From contig JAPLSJ010000122.1 of NCBI GenBank assembly GCA_026398695.1, positions 1-35,544 of the forward strand: a stretch of DNA of 35,544 bases, read 5' to 3'. The translations under genes and the position numbers were made by a program. Of this stretch, positions 1 to 11,357 are shown in pieces. This stretch comes from Arenimonas sp. (GTDB lineage Bacteria > Pseudomonadota > Gammaproteobacteria > Xanthomonadales > Xanthomonadaceae). Positions within the stretch are counted from its first letter, which is position 1. Each line of letters opens with the position of its first letter. The notes beneath the pieces were generated by a model. It had not been told where the DNA came from, made no database searches, and saw only the letters and a program-made list of their open reading frames with translations.

Positions 1-1121
<1,121 letters not shown>

Positions 1122-1155
1122 GCTTTCGCTGCCCTGATGGAATGGGTCTGAATCG

Positions 1156-1182
1156 AGAATATCACAGGCCGGAAGACGTCAA
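1156..1182 (-). promoter_or_regulatory. possible clpX promoter
   Basis: On the minus strand a TTGACG (-35-like, 1182-1177) is followed after 15 bases by TATTCT (-10-like, 1161-1156), about 35 bases before the clpX ATG. The spacing is shorter than the usual 17, so the call is weak. A heat-shock sigma factor site is also conceivable, but I see no clear CCCCAT-type -10. Confidence 0.3.
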
Positions 1183-1211
1183 GCCCCGGTCCGGACGGGC
1201 CGGAACGGGGC
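1183..1211 (-). other. hairpin between clpP and clpX
   Basis: An inverted repeat: an outer GCCCCG/CGGGGC stem and an inner TCCGG/CCGGA stem. It ends directly at the possible clpX -35. There is no T run after it on the minus strand, so it does not look like a simple rho-independent terminator. It could be a partial terminator or an mRNA-stabilising or processing structure between clpP and clpX. Confidence 0.45.
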
Positions 1212-1236
1212 GTGAAGACGGCGCCTGCGGCGTGGA

Positions 1237-1860
1237 TCAGGAGGCCTGGACGGAGTCGTCGGGGCGGCGGTCGAGCACCGCGTCCACGATGCCGTAGGCC
1301 TTGGCGGCCTCGGCGTCCATGAAGTTGTCGCGGTCGGTGTCCTTGGCGATCTGCTCGATCGGCTGGCCGGTGTGCTTGGACAGCACGCTGTTCAGGCGGT
1401 CGCGCAGGGTCAGGATCTCGCGGGTGTGGATCTCGATGTCGCTGGCCTGGCCCTGGTAGCCGCCCAGGGGCTGGTGGATCATCACGCGCGCGCTGGGCAG
1501 GATGTAGCGCTTGCCCTTGGCGCCGGCAGCCAGCAGGAAGGAACCCATGCTGGCGGCCTGGCCGACGCAGATGGTGCTCACGTCGGGCTTGATGAACTGC
1601 ATCGTGTCGTAGATCGCCATGCCGGACGTGACGATGCCGCCCGGCGAGTTGATGTACAGGCTGATGTCCTTCTCGGGGTTCTCGGCCTCGAGGAACAGCA
1701 TCTGGGCAACGATGACGTTGGCGACGTAGTCGTCGATGGGACCGACCAGGAAGATCACGCGCTCCTTGAGGAGGCGCGAGTAGATGTCGTACGCCCGCTC
1801 GCCGCGGCTGGTCTGTTCGACCACCATCGGCACCAGGTTCAAGCCCTTGATCGGATCCAT
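1237..1860 (-). CDS. clpP: ATP-dependent Clp protease proteolytic subunit ClpP
   Basis: Serine peptidase of family S14 that forms the tetradecameric degradation chamber used by ClpX and ClpA. The 207-residue product starts [16 protein letters not shown] at the ATG at 1860, preceded by a good GGAGGA ribosome site; the reading frame stays open further upstream, but that extension lacks conservation. The catalytic triad is visible: Ser104 in GQAASMGS, His129 in VMIHQPLGG, and Asp in the DTDRDNFM region (about 174-180). The substrate-binding INSPGG segment is at about 70-75. Length and motifs are normal. It follows tig by 26 bases and precedes clpX, so tig-clpP is probably one transcript. Confidence 0.98.
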   Translation of the reverse strand: MDPIKGLNLVPMVVEQTSRGERAYDIYSRLLKERVIFLVGPIDDYVANVIVAQMLFLEAENPEKDISLYINSPGGIVTSGMAIYDTMQFIKPDVSTICVGQAASMGSFLLAAGAKGKRYILPSARVMIHQPLGGYQGQASDIEIHTREILTLRDRLNSVLSKHTGQPIEQIAKDTDRDNFMDAEAAKAYGIVDAVLDRRPDDSVQAS

Positions 1861-1886
1861 GCCCACGTTCCTCCGTTGGGGTCGCC

Positions 1887-3188
1887 TCAGGCGACCGGAC
1901 GCATCAGTTCGGCAAAACTCATCGCTTTCTCGGTGGCTTCGGCGCGTTCGGCGATCCAATCGATCACCTGCTCTTCCATCACCCGTCCGCGAAGGCTGGA
2001 CATGAGGTTGGGGTCGTTGCGGTAGAGTTCAATGACCTGCTGCGGATCTTCGTAGGTCGAGGCGATCAGCTGCAGCGTCTCGTTCAGGCGGGCCTGCTCG
2101 AGCTTGAGGCTGTTCTGGCGGGCCACTTCGCCCACCAGCAGGCCGGCGGCGACGCGGTTGCGCGCGGCAGCCATGAACGCCTCGGCTTCGAACTTCGGGT
2201 TCTGCTGGCCCTGCTGGCGAGCCTGCTGCTCGGCGGCGGCGGCCATCTGGCGGGCCTCGGTCTGGATCAGGCGCGGCGGCATTTCGGTGTCGGCGTAGGC
2301 ACCCACCAGCTTCTCGGCCACTTCGGCGCGCAGGCGCTGCATCAGGTTGCCCTTGAGCTCACGCTCGAGGTTGGCGCGAACTTCCTGGCGGAACTGGTCC
2401 AGCTTGCCGCCCTTGATGCCGAAGCTCTTCACGAAGGCCTCGTCCACCACCGGCAGGTTGGCCACGGACACCTTGGTGACCTTCAGCGTGACCTTGGCGG
2501 CCTGGTTGGCCAGTTCGGCCACGCGCCAGTTGCCCGGGAAATGGATGTCCACTTCGCGCTCGTCGCCGGCCTTCATGCCGGCCAGCTGCGACTCGAGCTC
2601 CGGGTACATCACGTTCGAACCCAGCACCGTGGCGCCGCGGTCGGCACCCTCGGCCGGGTAGCGGCCGGTGGACGTGACGGCGAAGGTTTCCACCGTGACC
2701 AGGTCGCCCGGCTCGGCGGCACGCTCGACGGCGTCCCACGTGCGGCGCTGCTGGCGCAGGGTTTCGATCATGCCGTCGATGTCGGTGTCGCTGATGCTGG
2801 CGCTGACGCGCGAGATCTTGAGCTGGGCCGGATCGACCTTGCCGAAGTCGGGAACGACTTCGAAGACGGCGCTGTAGCGGATTTCGCCGGCGTCACCGGC
2901 CGGTTCGGCCTTGACCTCGGGGTTGCCGGCCACGCGGAGGTTTTCCTTGGCGATGGCTTCGCCCAGGCTCTCGCGGATCAGGTCGCCGTAGGCTTCGTTG
3001 CGGACCTGGCCGCCGAAGCGCTGCTCGATGACCTTCGCAGGCACCTTGCCGCGGCGGAAACCCTTGAGGCTGGCGGTACGCGCGATTTCCTGCAGCCGCT
3101 TGCCAACCACGCCCTCGAGGCGCTCGGCGGGCAGGCTGACGGTGAGGCGACGTTCCAGATTGGCGGTGTTTTCGAGCGAAAATTGCAT
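1887..3188 (-). CDS. tig: trigger factor, ribosome-associated chaperone and prolyl isomerase
   Basis: Binds at the ribosomal tunnel exit next to L23 and shields nascent chains. The 433 residues match the family length of about 430. The N-terminal ribosome-binding domain carries the GFRRGKVP signature at about 43-50. The central FKBP-type PPIase domain (about 150-245) includes GDLVTVE and the VDIHFPGNW region, and the C-terminal helical chaperone arms follow. The start is the ATG at 3188 ([14 protein letters not shown]), preceded by AGGAG. It is the first gene of tig-clpP-clpX and lies 89 bases after the tRNA-Leu gene. A run of six T and a small GCGCC/GGCGC inverted repeat lie in that gap, but I see no convincing terminator. 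Confidence 0.97.
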   Translation of the reverse strand: MQFSLENTANLERRLTVSLPAERLEGVVGKRLQEIARTASLKGFRRGKVPAKVIEQRFGGQVRNEAYGDLIRESLGEAIAKENLRVAGNPEVKAEPAGDAGEIRYSAVFEVVPDFGKVDPAQLKISRVSASISDTDIDGMIETLRQQRRTWDAVERAAEPGDLVTVETFAVTSTGRYPAEGADRGATVLGSNVMYPELESQLAGMKAGDEREVDIHFPGNWRVAELANQAAKVTLKVTKVSVANLPVVDEAFVKSFGIKGGKLDQFRQEVRANLERELKGNLMQRLRAEVAEKLVGAYADTEMPPRLIQTEARQMAAAAEQQARQQGQQNPKFEAEAFMAAARNRVAAGLLVGEVARQNSLKLEQARLNETLQLIASTYEDPQQVIELYRNDPNLMSSLRGRVMEEQVIDWIAERAEATEKAMSFAELMRPVA

Positions 3189-3277
3189 GTCAACTCCTGC
3201 GACCGCGCCATTTTTCGGGCGCTAGAAATGAAAAAACCCGCAGAGCCCCGAATCATCCCCGCGCCTCCGTTGCCGGA

Positions 3278-3362
3278 TGGTGCGAAAGGAGAGACTCGAA
3301 CTCTCACGGGTTGCCCCACTGGAACCTAAATCCAGCGCGTCTACCAGTTCCGCCACTTTCGC
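3278..3362 (-). tRNA. tRNA-Leu(UAG)
   Basis: 85-base class II tRNA with 7-bp acceptor stem GCGAAAG/CTTTCGC and encoded CCA. The anticodon stem CTGGA/TCCAG encloses loop TTTAGGT, so the anticodon is TAG (reads CUN leucine codons). A long variable arm and the T loop TTCGAGT are present. Last of the seven-tRNA run, 89 bases before tig. Confidence 0.96.
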
Positions 3363-3395
3363 AACGCCGCGCGGTTTCGATTCAATCGGGAAGAT

Positions 3396-3471
3396 TGGTG
3401 GGCCGTGAAGGATTCGAACCTTCGACCTATTGATTAAGAGTCAACTGCTCTACCAACTGAGCTAACGGCCC
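3396..3471 (-). tRNA. tRNA-Lys(CUU)
   Basis: 76-base tRNA with GGGCCGT acceptor stem and encoded CCA. The anticodon loop CTCTTAA gives anticodon CTT, specific for AAG. This is the isoacceptor that a GC-rich, AAG-preferring genome needs most; a UUU tRNA for AAA is not in this window. It lies between tRNA-His and tRNA-Leu. Confidence 0.95.
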
Positions 3472-3505
3472 GTAATCTTCCCGCAGAAGCGGCTTGCGAC
3501 GCGGC

Positions 3506-3511
3506 ATTATG
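3506..3511 (-). promoter_or_regulatory. possible -10 element for tRNA-Lys/tRNA-Leu
   Basis: CATAAT on the minus strand, 34 bases before tRNA-Lys, in the spacer after tRNA-His. It matches the -10 of the better promoters at tRNA-Arg(ACG), rplU and rpsT. No good -35 lies 17 bases upstream (TTCCAG), and the hexamer sits in a GCGGCA/TGCCGC inverted repeat, so it could be chance. Confidence 0.3.
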
Positions 3512-3535
3512 CCGCAACATTGAACTGGCTGGAAC

Positions 3536-3612
3536 TGGGGTGGAAGACGGGACTCGAACCCGCGACCCTCGGAATCACAATCCGATGCTCTAACCGACTG
3601 AGCTACATCCAC
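3536..3612 (-). tRNA. tRNA-His(GUG)
   Basis: Anticodon loop TTGTGAT gives GTG. CCA is encoded, the discriminator base is C, and the base before the acceptor stem (3613) is G, giving the G-1:C73 pair that marks tRNA-His. The acceptor stem GTGGATG/CTTCCAC has one T-T mismatch at pair 6-67; the rest of the cloverleaf is normal. Confidence 0.95.
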
Positions 3613-3653
3613 CACATTGTGACCTATTGCCGCACCACCCCACCTTCCCCGCC

Positions 3654-3730
3654 TGGCGCGCCCGGCAGGAATCGAACCTGCAACCGCCGGCTTAGAAGGC
3701 CGGTGCTCTATCCGATTGAGCTACGGGCGC
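3654..3730 (-). tRNA. tRNA-Arg(UCU)
   Basis: 77-base tRNA with CGGGCGC/GCGCCCG acceptor stem and encoded CCA. The anticodon stem CCGGC/GCCGG encloses loop CTTCTAA, anticodon TCT (AGA/AGG codons, rare in GC-rich genomes). It lies between tRNA-Pro and tRNA-His. Confidence 0.95.
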
Positions 3731-3803
3731 CTGCCGGGATGATACCGGCCGTGCCCGTCCGCTTCCATGCGCGGTGGCAGTGTTGTCCGGGATGACGCCA
3801 ACC

Positions 3804-3880
3804 TGGTCGGGGCAGAGGGATTCGAACCCACGACATCCAGCTCCCAAAGCTGGCGCTCTACCAGGCTGAGCTATACCCCG
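3804..3880 (-). tRNA. tRNA-Pro(UGG)
   Basis: 77-base tRNA with CGGGGTA/TGCCCCG acceptor stem and encoded CCA. The anticodon stem CCAGC/GCTGG encloses loop TTTGGGA, anticodon TGG. It is the first tRNA after the terminator at 3981-4003, so it should start a second transcription unit Pro-Arg-His-Lys-Leu. A weak TTGTGC...TACATT pair (18-base gap) lies in the 100 bases upstream. Confidence 0.95.
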
Positions 3881-3980
3881 GCGGTGAAGCCCGGCACCCT
3901 GTGGAGGCGCGCCGCACGAGTTCCAAATGTACGGCGGTTCAGGAACCCGGCACAAACCGCCGGTTACCTTTGCCGCCGAA

Positions 3981-4003
3981 CAAAAAGGGTGCCGAAGCAC
4001 CCT
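3981..4003 (-). terminator. rho-independent terminator after tRNA-Ser/tRNA-Arg(ACG)
   Basis: On the minus strand a 7-bp stem AGGGTGC/GCACCCT closed by a TTCG tetraloop is followed by TTTTTG. It lies just after tRNA-Arg(ACG) and splits the tRNA run into two transcription units. Confidence 0.85.
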
Positions 4004-4014
4004 GTCTGCATTAG

Positions 4015-4091
4015 TGGCGCGCCCGGAGAGATTCGAACTCCCGACCACCAAGTTCGTAGCCTGGTGCTCTATCCAGCTGAGCTACGGGCGC
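4015..4091 (-). tRNA. tRNA-Arg(ACG)
   Basis: 77-base tRNA with GCGCCCG/CGGGCGC acceptor stem and encoded CCA. The anticodon stem CCAGG/CTTGG (one G-T pair) encloses loop CTACGAA. Anticodon ACG is normally deaminated to ICG to read CGU/CGC/CGA. It has its own good promoter at 4103-4131. Confidence 0.95.
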
Positions 4092-4102
4092 GCAGAAGCG
4101 AA

Positions 4103-4131
4103 ATTATGGGGGACGTTGCCTGAATCGTCAA
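4103..4131 (-). promoter_or_regulatory. sigma-70 promoter of tRNA-Arg(ACG)
   Basis: TTGACG (4131-4126), 17-base spacer, CATAAT (4108-4103) on the minus strand, 11 bases before the mature tRNA. The bases from the -10 onward, CATAATTTCGCTTCTG, nearly repeat those at the rplU promoter. Confidence 0.7.
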
Positions 4132-4183
4132 TGCCTTTGCACCAATCAATTCGTGACACGTCCCTTGCACACCTTTCCAGTCC

Positions 4184-4276
4184 TGGCGGAGTGAGAGGGA
4201 TTCGAACCCTCGATCAGGCTTTTGACCCGATACTCCCTTAGCAGGGGAGCCCCTTCGGCCACTCGGGCATCACTCC
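4184..4276 (-). tRNA. tRNA-Ser(GCU)
   Basis: 93-base class II tRNA with GGAGTGA/TCACTCC acceptor stem, long variable arm and encoded CCA. The anticodon stem CTCCC/GGGAG encloses loop CTGCTAA, anticodon GCT (AGC/AGU codons). It follows csrA by 55 bases, the same csrA-tRNA-Ser-tRNA-Arg(ACG) order as in enterobacteria. A CCGGCGA/TCGCCGG hairpin without a T run lies in the gap, so read-through from csrA is possible. Confidence 0.95.
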
Positions 4277-4331
4277 GGAACTGGACCCGGCGACATTCTT
4301 TCGAGTCTCGCCGGCCGCATAGGATAGCCCC

Positions 4332-4544
4332 TCAATCGGGCTTGGGTAAACCCGTTTGATCATCGCCCGCGGGCGAGGCGTCATCCTTCTGGATGCGCTG
4401 GAAGATTTCCTCGCGATGCACCGCGACATCCTTGGGCGCCGTGATGCCGATGCGCACCTGGTTTCCCTTGACGCCCAGCACGGTGACCGTGACCGAGTCG
4501 CCAATCATGAGGGTCTCCCCGACCCGTCGCGTAAGAATCAGCAT
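4332..4544 (-). CDS. csrA: carbon storage regulator CsrA/RsmA, post-transcriptional regulator
   Basis: Small homodimeric RNA-binding protein that recognises GGA motifs in mRNA leaders and controls translation and stability; in xanthomonads (as RsmA) it governs virulence and motility genes. The 70 residues begin [16 protein letters not shown] at the ATG at 4544. The beta-strand core [17 protein letters not shown] and Arg44 in AVHREEI, needed for RNA contact, are present. It is longer than the 61-residue E. coli protein, with a 15-20 residue polar tail, as is usual in xanthomonads. It sits between alaS and tRNA-Ser. The ribosome site GGGAGGGA and a nearby AAGGAT put three GGA motifs within 23 bases of the start, suggesting autoregulation. 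Confidence 0.97.
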   Translation of the reverse strand: MLILTRRVGETLMIGDSVTVTVLGVKGNQVRIGITAPKDVAVHREEIFQRIQKDDASPAGDDQTGLPKPD

Positions 4545-4678
4545 CGCCTTCCCTCCCGATACATCCTTGCACCGGCCCGCGCATGCCCTCGGCATGACGC
4601 GGTTCCCCGCCGCACGATAGCGGCTGTCCCGATGGTAGTGCGCGCCCGCGCGGGGCGCAAACGCGCCCTGCCCGGCAC

Positions 4679-7342
<2,664 letters not shown>

Positions 7343-7414
7343 GGACGGCGTTGGGCTCTGGAATCTCAGGGTGCAAGATTACCAGCCCGCAGGCCGCTGC
7401 CGGAGCGCCTGGGC

Positions 7415-7906
7415 TCAGTCCACGCTCTCGAAATCGTCGTCCGGCCGGGCGCGCACGGCCGCATAGGTGCAGTTCTGGTCGAAGCCCCGGCGAAGCAGGA
7501 AATCCACGGCCTTGCGCCGTTTGGCCGGGTCGGCCAGCTGTTCGGGCCGGAAGCGCTTGTCCACCAGCGCACGCGAGGAGGCGGCCCAGTCGGTTTCGCA
7601 TTGCTCCAGCGCGGCCTCCACCTGGTCCCGGCTGAGCCCGTGCCCCGCCAGCTCCTGGCGGATGCGGACCGGGCCGTAGCCCGAGGCCGCGCGGTCGCGG
7701 GCGAACGAGGCCGCGAACCGGTCGTCGTCCTGGTAGCCCAGACCCGCCAGCTTCTCGACGGCGGCCTCGGCCTCGGCGGGGTCGGCGCCCCGGAGCCCCA
7801 GCTTGCGCTTGAGGTCACGGCGGGAATGTTCCCGCCGGACCAGCAGCTCCATGGCCTTCTGGGTGGGGTCGGGCGCAGCCCGCGGGGGTCGCCCGCCGTA
7901 GCTCAC
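7415..7906 (-). CDS. recX: regulatory protein RecX
   Basis: Modulates RecA by binding its filament and limiting strand exchange. The product is rich in Arg and Ala and made of three-helix repeats: AMELLVRREHSRRDLKRKL, DDDRFAASFARDRAASGYGP, RIRQELAGHGLS and KAVDFLLRRGFD are typical. With the GTG at 7906 it has 163 residues, like E. coli RecX (166), and starts 28 bases after the recA stop. An in-frame GTG at 7969 inside recA would add 21 residues and overlap recA by 35 bases; neither start has a strong ribosome site, so the N-terminus is uncertain. It is probably co-transcribed with recA. Confidence 0.92.
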   Translation of the reverse strand: MSYGGRPPRAAPDPTQKAMELLVRREHSRRDLKRKLGLRGADPAEAEAAVEKLAGLGYQDDDRFAASFARDRAASGYGPVRIRQELAGHGLSRDQVEAALEQCETDWAASSRALVDKRFRPEQLADPAKRRKAVDFLLRRGFDQNCTYAAVRARPDDDFESVD

Positions 7907-7934
7907 CGACCCACCCCGCCCAGACGGCGCATCC

Positions 7935-8972
<1,038 letters not shown>

Positions 8973-9154
8973 GGTCTTGTTCCTCGGAGGTTCGTTTTTG
9001 GTTGACGCTAGGTTAGTGGGTGCTTGTCTCACGGGCTGAGAACCTGCCCGGGACACTGAATCTGCCTGTTCCGGCTCCACCGGGGCAGCGGAGGCCGCCT
9101 CGATGCGCTGTAGGGAAAGGGACTTTTTGGCGGGCGATTTCTTCCCCCCGAAAC

Positions 9155-9784
9155 TCAACGGTTCGGCCTGACGAGGCCGCAATAAAGCCCCTCGATGGCG
9201 AAGTCCTGGTCGGGCTTGACCACGATCGGCGCGAAGTCGGGATTGCGCGGCAGCAGGCGGATGGCGTCTTTGCCTATTTTCAGCAGTTTCACGGTGATCT
9301 CGTCGTCAATGCGCGCGACCACGATCTGGCCGCTGCGTGCGTCGTTGGTGCGGTGCACGCCGATGAGGTCGCCGTGCAGGATGCCTTCGTCGCGCATCGA
9401 GTCGCCCTTCACCTTGAGCAGGTAGTCGGGCGCGGGCTGGAAGAACACCCGGTCGAGCAGGACCATGTCGTGATGGCCGGCGTCGGCGCCGATGGGCAGG
9501 CCGGCGTCGACCTGTCCGAGCACGGGCAGGCGGAGAAGATCGTCCCCGACCGCCGGGACGAGGTCGGCGGCCGGGGACGAAATGAGACGGATGCCGCGCG
9601 CCTGGCCAGGCACGCGGCGGATGGCGCCGGCCTGCTCCAGGGCTTCGAGGTGGTATTGGGCCGCGCGCACGCCCTTGAACCCGAAGGCGTGGGCGATTTC
9701 GACCTGGGAGGGCGGCACGCCGTCGGCGTCGATGCGCTCGGCGATCATGGCGAGGATGGCTTGCTGGGTGTCGGAGATATTCAT
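9155..9784 (-). CDS. lexA: SOS response repressor LexA
   Basis: Represses SOS genes and cleaves itself when RecA filaments form. The 209 residues begin [18 protein letters not shown] at the ATG at 9784. The N-terminal winged helix-turn-helix ([24 protein letters not shown], about 28-50) differs from E. coli, fitting the different operator. The linker cleavage site is Ala94-Gly95 in [10 protein letters not shown]; the catalytic pair is Ser129 (GDSMRDEG) and Lys166 (EITVKLLK). A TTG further upstream is in frame but is the -35 of the promoter. A perfect operator overlaps the first base of the start codon and no ribosome site precedes it, so the mRNA is probably leaderless. Xanthomonads often have two lexA genes; this is the one linked to recA. 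Confidence 0.97.
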   Translation of the reverse strand: MNISDTQQAILAMIAERIDADGVPPSQVEIAHAFGFKGVRAAQYHLEALEQAGAIRRVPGQARGIRLISSPAADLVPAVGDDLLRLPVLGQVDAGLPIGADAGHHDMVLLDRVFFQPAPDYLLKVKGDSMRDEGILHGDLIGVHRTNDARSGQIVVARIDDEITVKLLKIGKDAIRLLPRNPDFAPIVVKPDQDFAIEGLYCGLVRPNR

Positions 9785-9802
9785 TAGTAGTAATACTACT
9801 AA
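9784..9802. promoter_or_regulatory. LexA operator of the lexA gene
   Basis: TTAGTAGTAATACTACTAA is a perfect 9+1+9 palindrome and fits the Xanthomonadaceae LexA consensus TTAG-N6-TACTA. It begins at the base pair holding the A of the lexA ATG and covers the predicted -10, so bound LexA would block transcription of its own gene. I found no second full copy in the window. Confidence 0.92.
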
Positions 9803-9823
9803 CACCCCTCCCCTCCCTGTCAA
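9793..9823 (-). promoter_or_regulatory. lexA promoter
   Basis: On the minus strand a perfect TTGACA (9823-9818) is followed by TAGTAT (9798-9793) after 19 bases; the long spacer is compatible with a repressed promoter. The -10 lies inside the LexA operator. A start 6-9 bases after the -10 would fall within three bases of the lexA ATG at 9784. Confidence 0.65.
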
Positions 9824-9841
9824 GCCCTCCGGAGGGCCGGC

Positions 9842-10756
9842 TCAGGGATCAAGCGTCTGCACGCGTTCCACCGCCTCGCGGGCCTGCTGCAGCAGGCCGG
9901 TCAGCCGGCCGCCGCACAGCCCATCCAACTGGTCCGGGCTCATCGCGGCCACGGCGCCGTCCTGCCGTGCCCGCATCTGCCACGGGACGTCGCGGCCGCG
10001 CATGGCGATCAGCGCGTGTTCGATGTCCTCGGCCTCGCCCTCCTGCGTCGGCAGCACGGGGCGCCCTGCGGCCGCCCTGGCACGGATCGAAGCGGCACGG
10101 GCCTCCCACCGGGCGACCGAGGCATCAAGCAGGGCCTCGATGTCCGCCGACTGGTCGGGCGCCCCGCGTGCCACGCAGACCCGGTTGAGCGACTGGAATC
10201 GCACGTAATCGGCCAGCACCGACTGCGCCAGGTCGGATGGGAATCGGAAGCCCGGATCGATCGGGCGGCAGCGGCACTCCTCCGGAAGGCCACTGCCGTG
10301 CGACCAGCGCTGCATCAGGGTGCAGCCGCCACTTTTGCTGGCAATGAGCGTGAGGAACAGCTGGTCCTCGATCGGCGTGGCCTGCGGGGTCTGCCCCCTG
10401 GGCACCACCACCAGGGTCGGGGAGCCCAGGAAATAGCCCTCGGGCACCACGGCTTCATGGTTGGCGCGCGCCGGATCCTGGAGCGCGGCGGCCAGCATCT
10501 TTTCGGCACGCGCCTGCAGCGTGGCCGCGCAGGCCGGGGTGTCGAGGCGGGCCAGGGGCGCGTTTTCGAAGGCGACCAGGCGCCTGCGCGCCTCGGGGAC
10601 GTGGGGGCTGTCGGGGTACTCGCGCAGGTAGGCCAGGTAGGCGCCCATGTCGTCGTCGCCGGAAATGAACTCCCAGCGCGACTGGGCATTCCAGGGCGAG
10701 GCCAGGGCGGTGGCCACCGTGGCCGAAAGCAGGATGGCGGCGAACAGTGCGCGCAT
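9842..10756 (-). CDS. hypothetical secreted protein
   Basis: Function not recognised. The 304 residues start at the ATG at 10756 with a clear signal peptide (MRALFAAILLSATVATALA, cleavage about residue 19), so the protein is exported, probably periplasmic. Residues 28-64 (WEFISGDDDMGAYLAYLREYP then PHVPEARRRL) resemble one unit of a helical repeat with a W..I..DD...Y...YP......AR.RL pattern, which is frequent next to caspase-like and TPR-like domains. The rest has several cysteines (C76, CTLM, ECRCRP, RVCVAR, LCGG) and an Arg/Ala-rich helical C-terminus; no enzyme motif is visible. It lies between pncC and lexA, a position empty in the equivalent enterobacterial block, and runs the same way as both. 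Codon use looks like its neighbours. Confidence 0.8.
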   Translation of the reverse strand: MRALFAAILLSATVATALASPWNAQSRWEFISGDDDMGAYLAYLREYPDSPHVPEARRRLVAFENAPLARLDTPACAATLQARAEKMLAAALQDPARANHEAVVPEGYFLGSPTLVVVPRGQTPQATPIEDQLFLTLIASKSGGCTLMQRWSHGSGLPEECRCRPIDPGFRFPSDLAQSVLADYVRFQSLNRVCVARGAPDQSADIEALLDASVARWEARAASIRARAAAGRPVLPTQEGEAEDIEHALIAMRGRDVPWQMRARQDGAVAAMSPDQLDGLCGGRLTGLLQQAREAVERVQTLDP

Positions 10757-10809
10757 GGGCAGTGCGGGAAAGGACGTGTGCCGAGGTTAGTGGCCGCGCG
10801 GCGCGTCGG

Positions 10810-11316
10810 TCAAACCGCCAGCGCCAGCAGACCCTCGAGGGCCGCGGCCACCGTCTGGCGCCGGACCGATTCGCGGTCGCCGTCGAAATGGAACAGCTGG
10901 GCCTTCGGATAACCGCCGCGGCGCTTCCAGCCAATCCACACGGTGCCCACCGGCTTGTCGTGCGTGCCGCCGCCCGGCCCGGCGATGCCGGTGACCGCCA
11001 CGGCGATGCTGGCGCCCGACGTCACCAGCGCGCCCGACACCATTTCCATCACGGTTTCGCGGCTCACCGCACCGTGTTCGGTCAGCGTCTCCGGGCGCAC
11101 GCCCAGCAGCGCCTGCTTGGCCTCGTAGCTGTAGGCCGCCATGCCGCAGTCGAACCAGGCCGAACAGCCCGGAATGTCGGTGATGGTCTTGGCGATCCAG
11201 CCGCCGGTGCAGCTTTCGGCGGTGGCCAGCATGAGGTGGCGGGCCTGGAGCGCCCCGCCGACCTGTTCGGCCAAGGCGTGCAGTGCGCTGTCGTCGGGCA
11301 GGGTTTGGGCATCCAT
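10810..11316 (-). CDS. pncC: nicotinamide-nucleotide amidase PncC (CinA C-terminal family)
   Basis: Deamidates nicotinamide mononucleotide to nicotinic acid mononucleotide in NAD salvage. The 168 residues start [18 protein letters not shown] at the ATG at 11316. The family signature [21 protein letters not shown] is split across the active site (about 30-50); [16 protein letters not shown] and [12 protein letters not shown] with [10 protein letters not shown] follow. It matches the single-domain PncC/YgaD form (about 165 residues), not the two-domain CinA. It is divergent from mutS with 41 bases between the starts; TATAGT on the minus strand there could be its -10. In enterobacteria pncC also precedes recA. 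Confidence 0.95.
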   Translation of the reverse strand: MDAQTLPDDSALHALAEQVGGALQARHLMLATAESCTGGWIAKTITDIPGCSAWFDCGMAAYSYEAKQALLGVRPETLTEHGAVSRETVMEMVSGALVTSGASIAVAVTGIAGPGGGTHDKPVGTVWIGWKRRGGYPKAQLFHFDGDRESVRRQTVAAALEGLLALAV

Positions 11317-11357
11317 GGCCGCTAGACTATAGGGCCACCCAAGCCTTTGCCATCCGG

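Noticed and set aside
1861..1959. N-terminal extension of clpP from a TTG
   Set aside because: The extension overlaps tig, has no conserved sequence, and the ATG at 1860 has an excellent ribosome site.
3229..3277. Terminator between tRNA-Leu and tig
   Set aside because: A T run exists on the minus strand but no C-rich arm pairs with the preceding GCGGG.
9013..9030. TTAG as a LexA box for recA
   Set aside because: The second half (TACTA after six bases) is absent; only four bases match.
9785..9823. Longer LexA starting at the TTG at 9823
   Set aside because: That TTG is the -35 TTGACA, and the extra 13 residues would be encoded by the operator.
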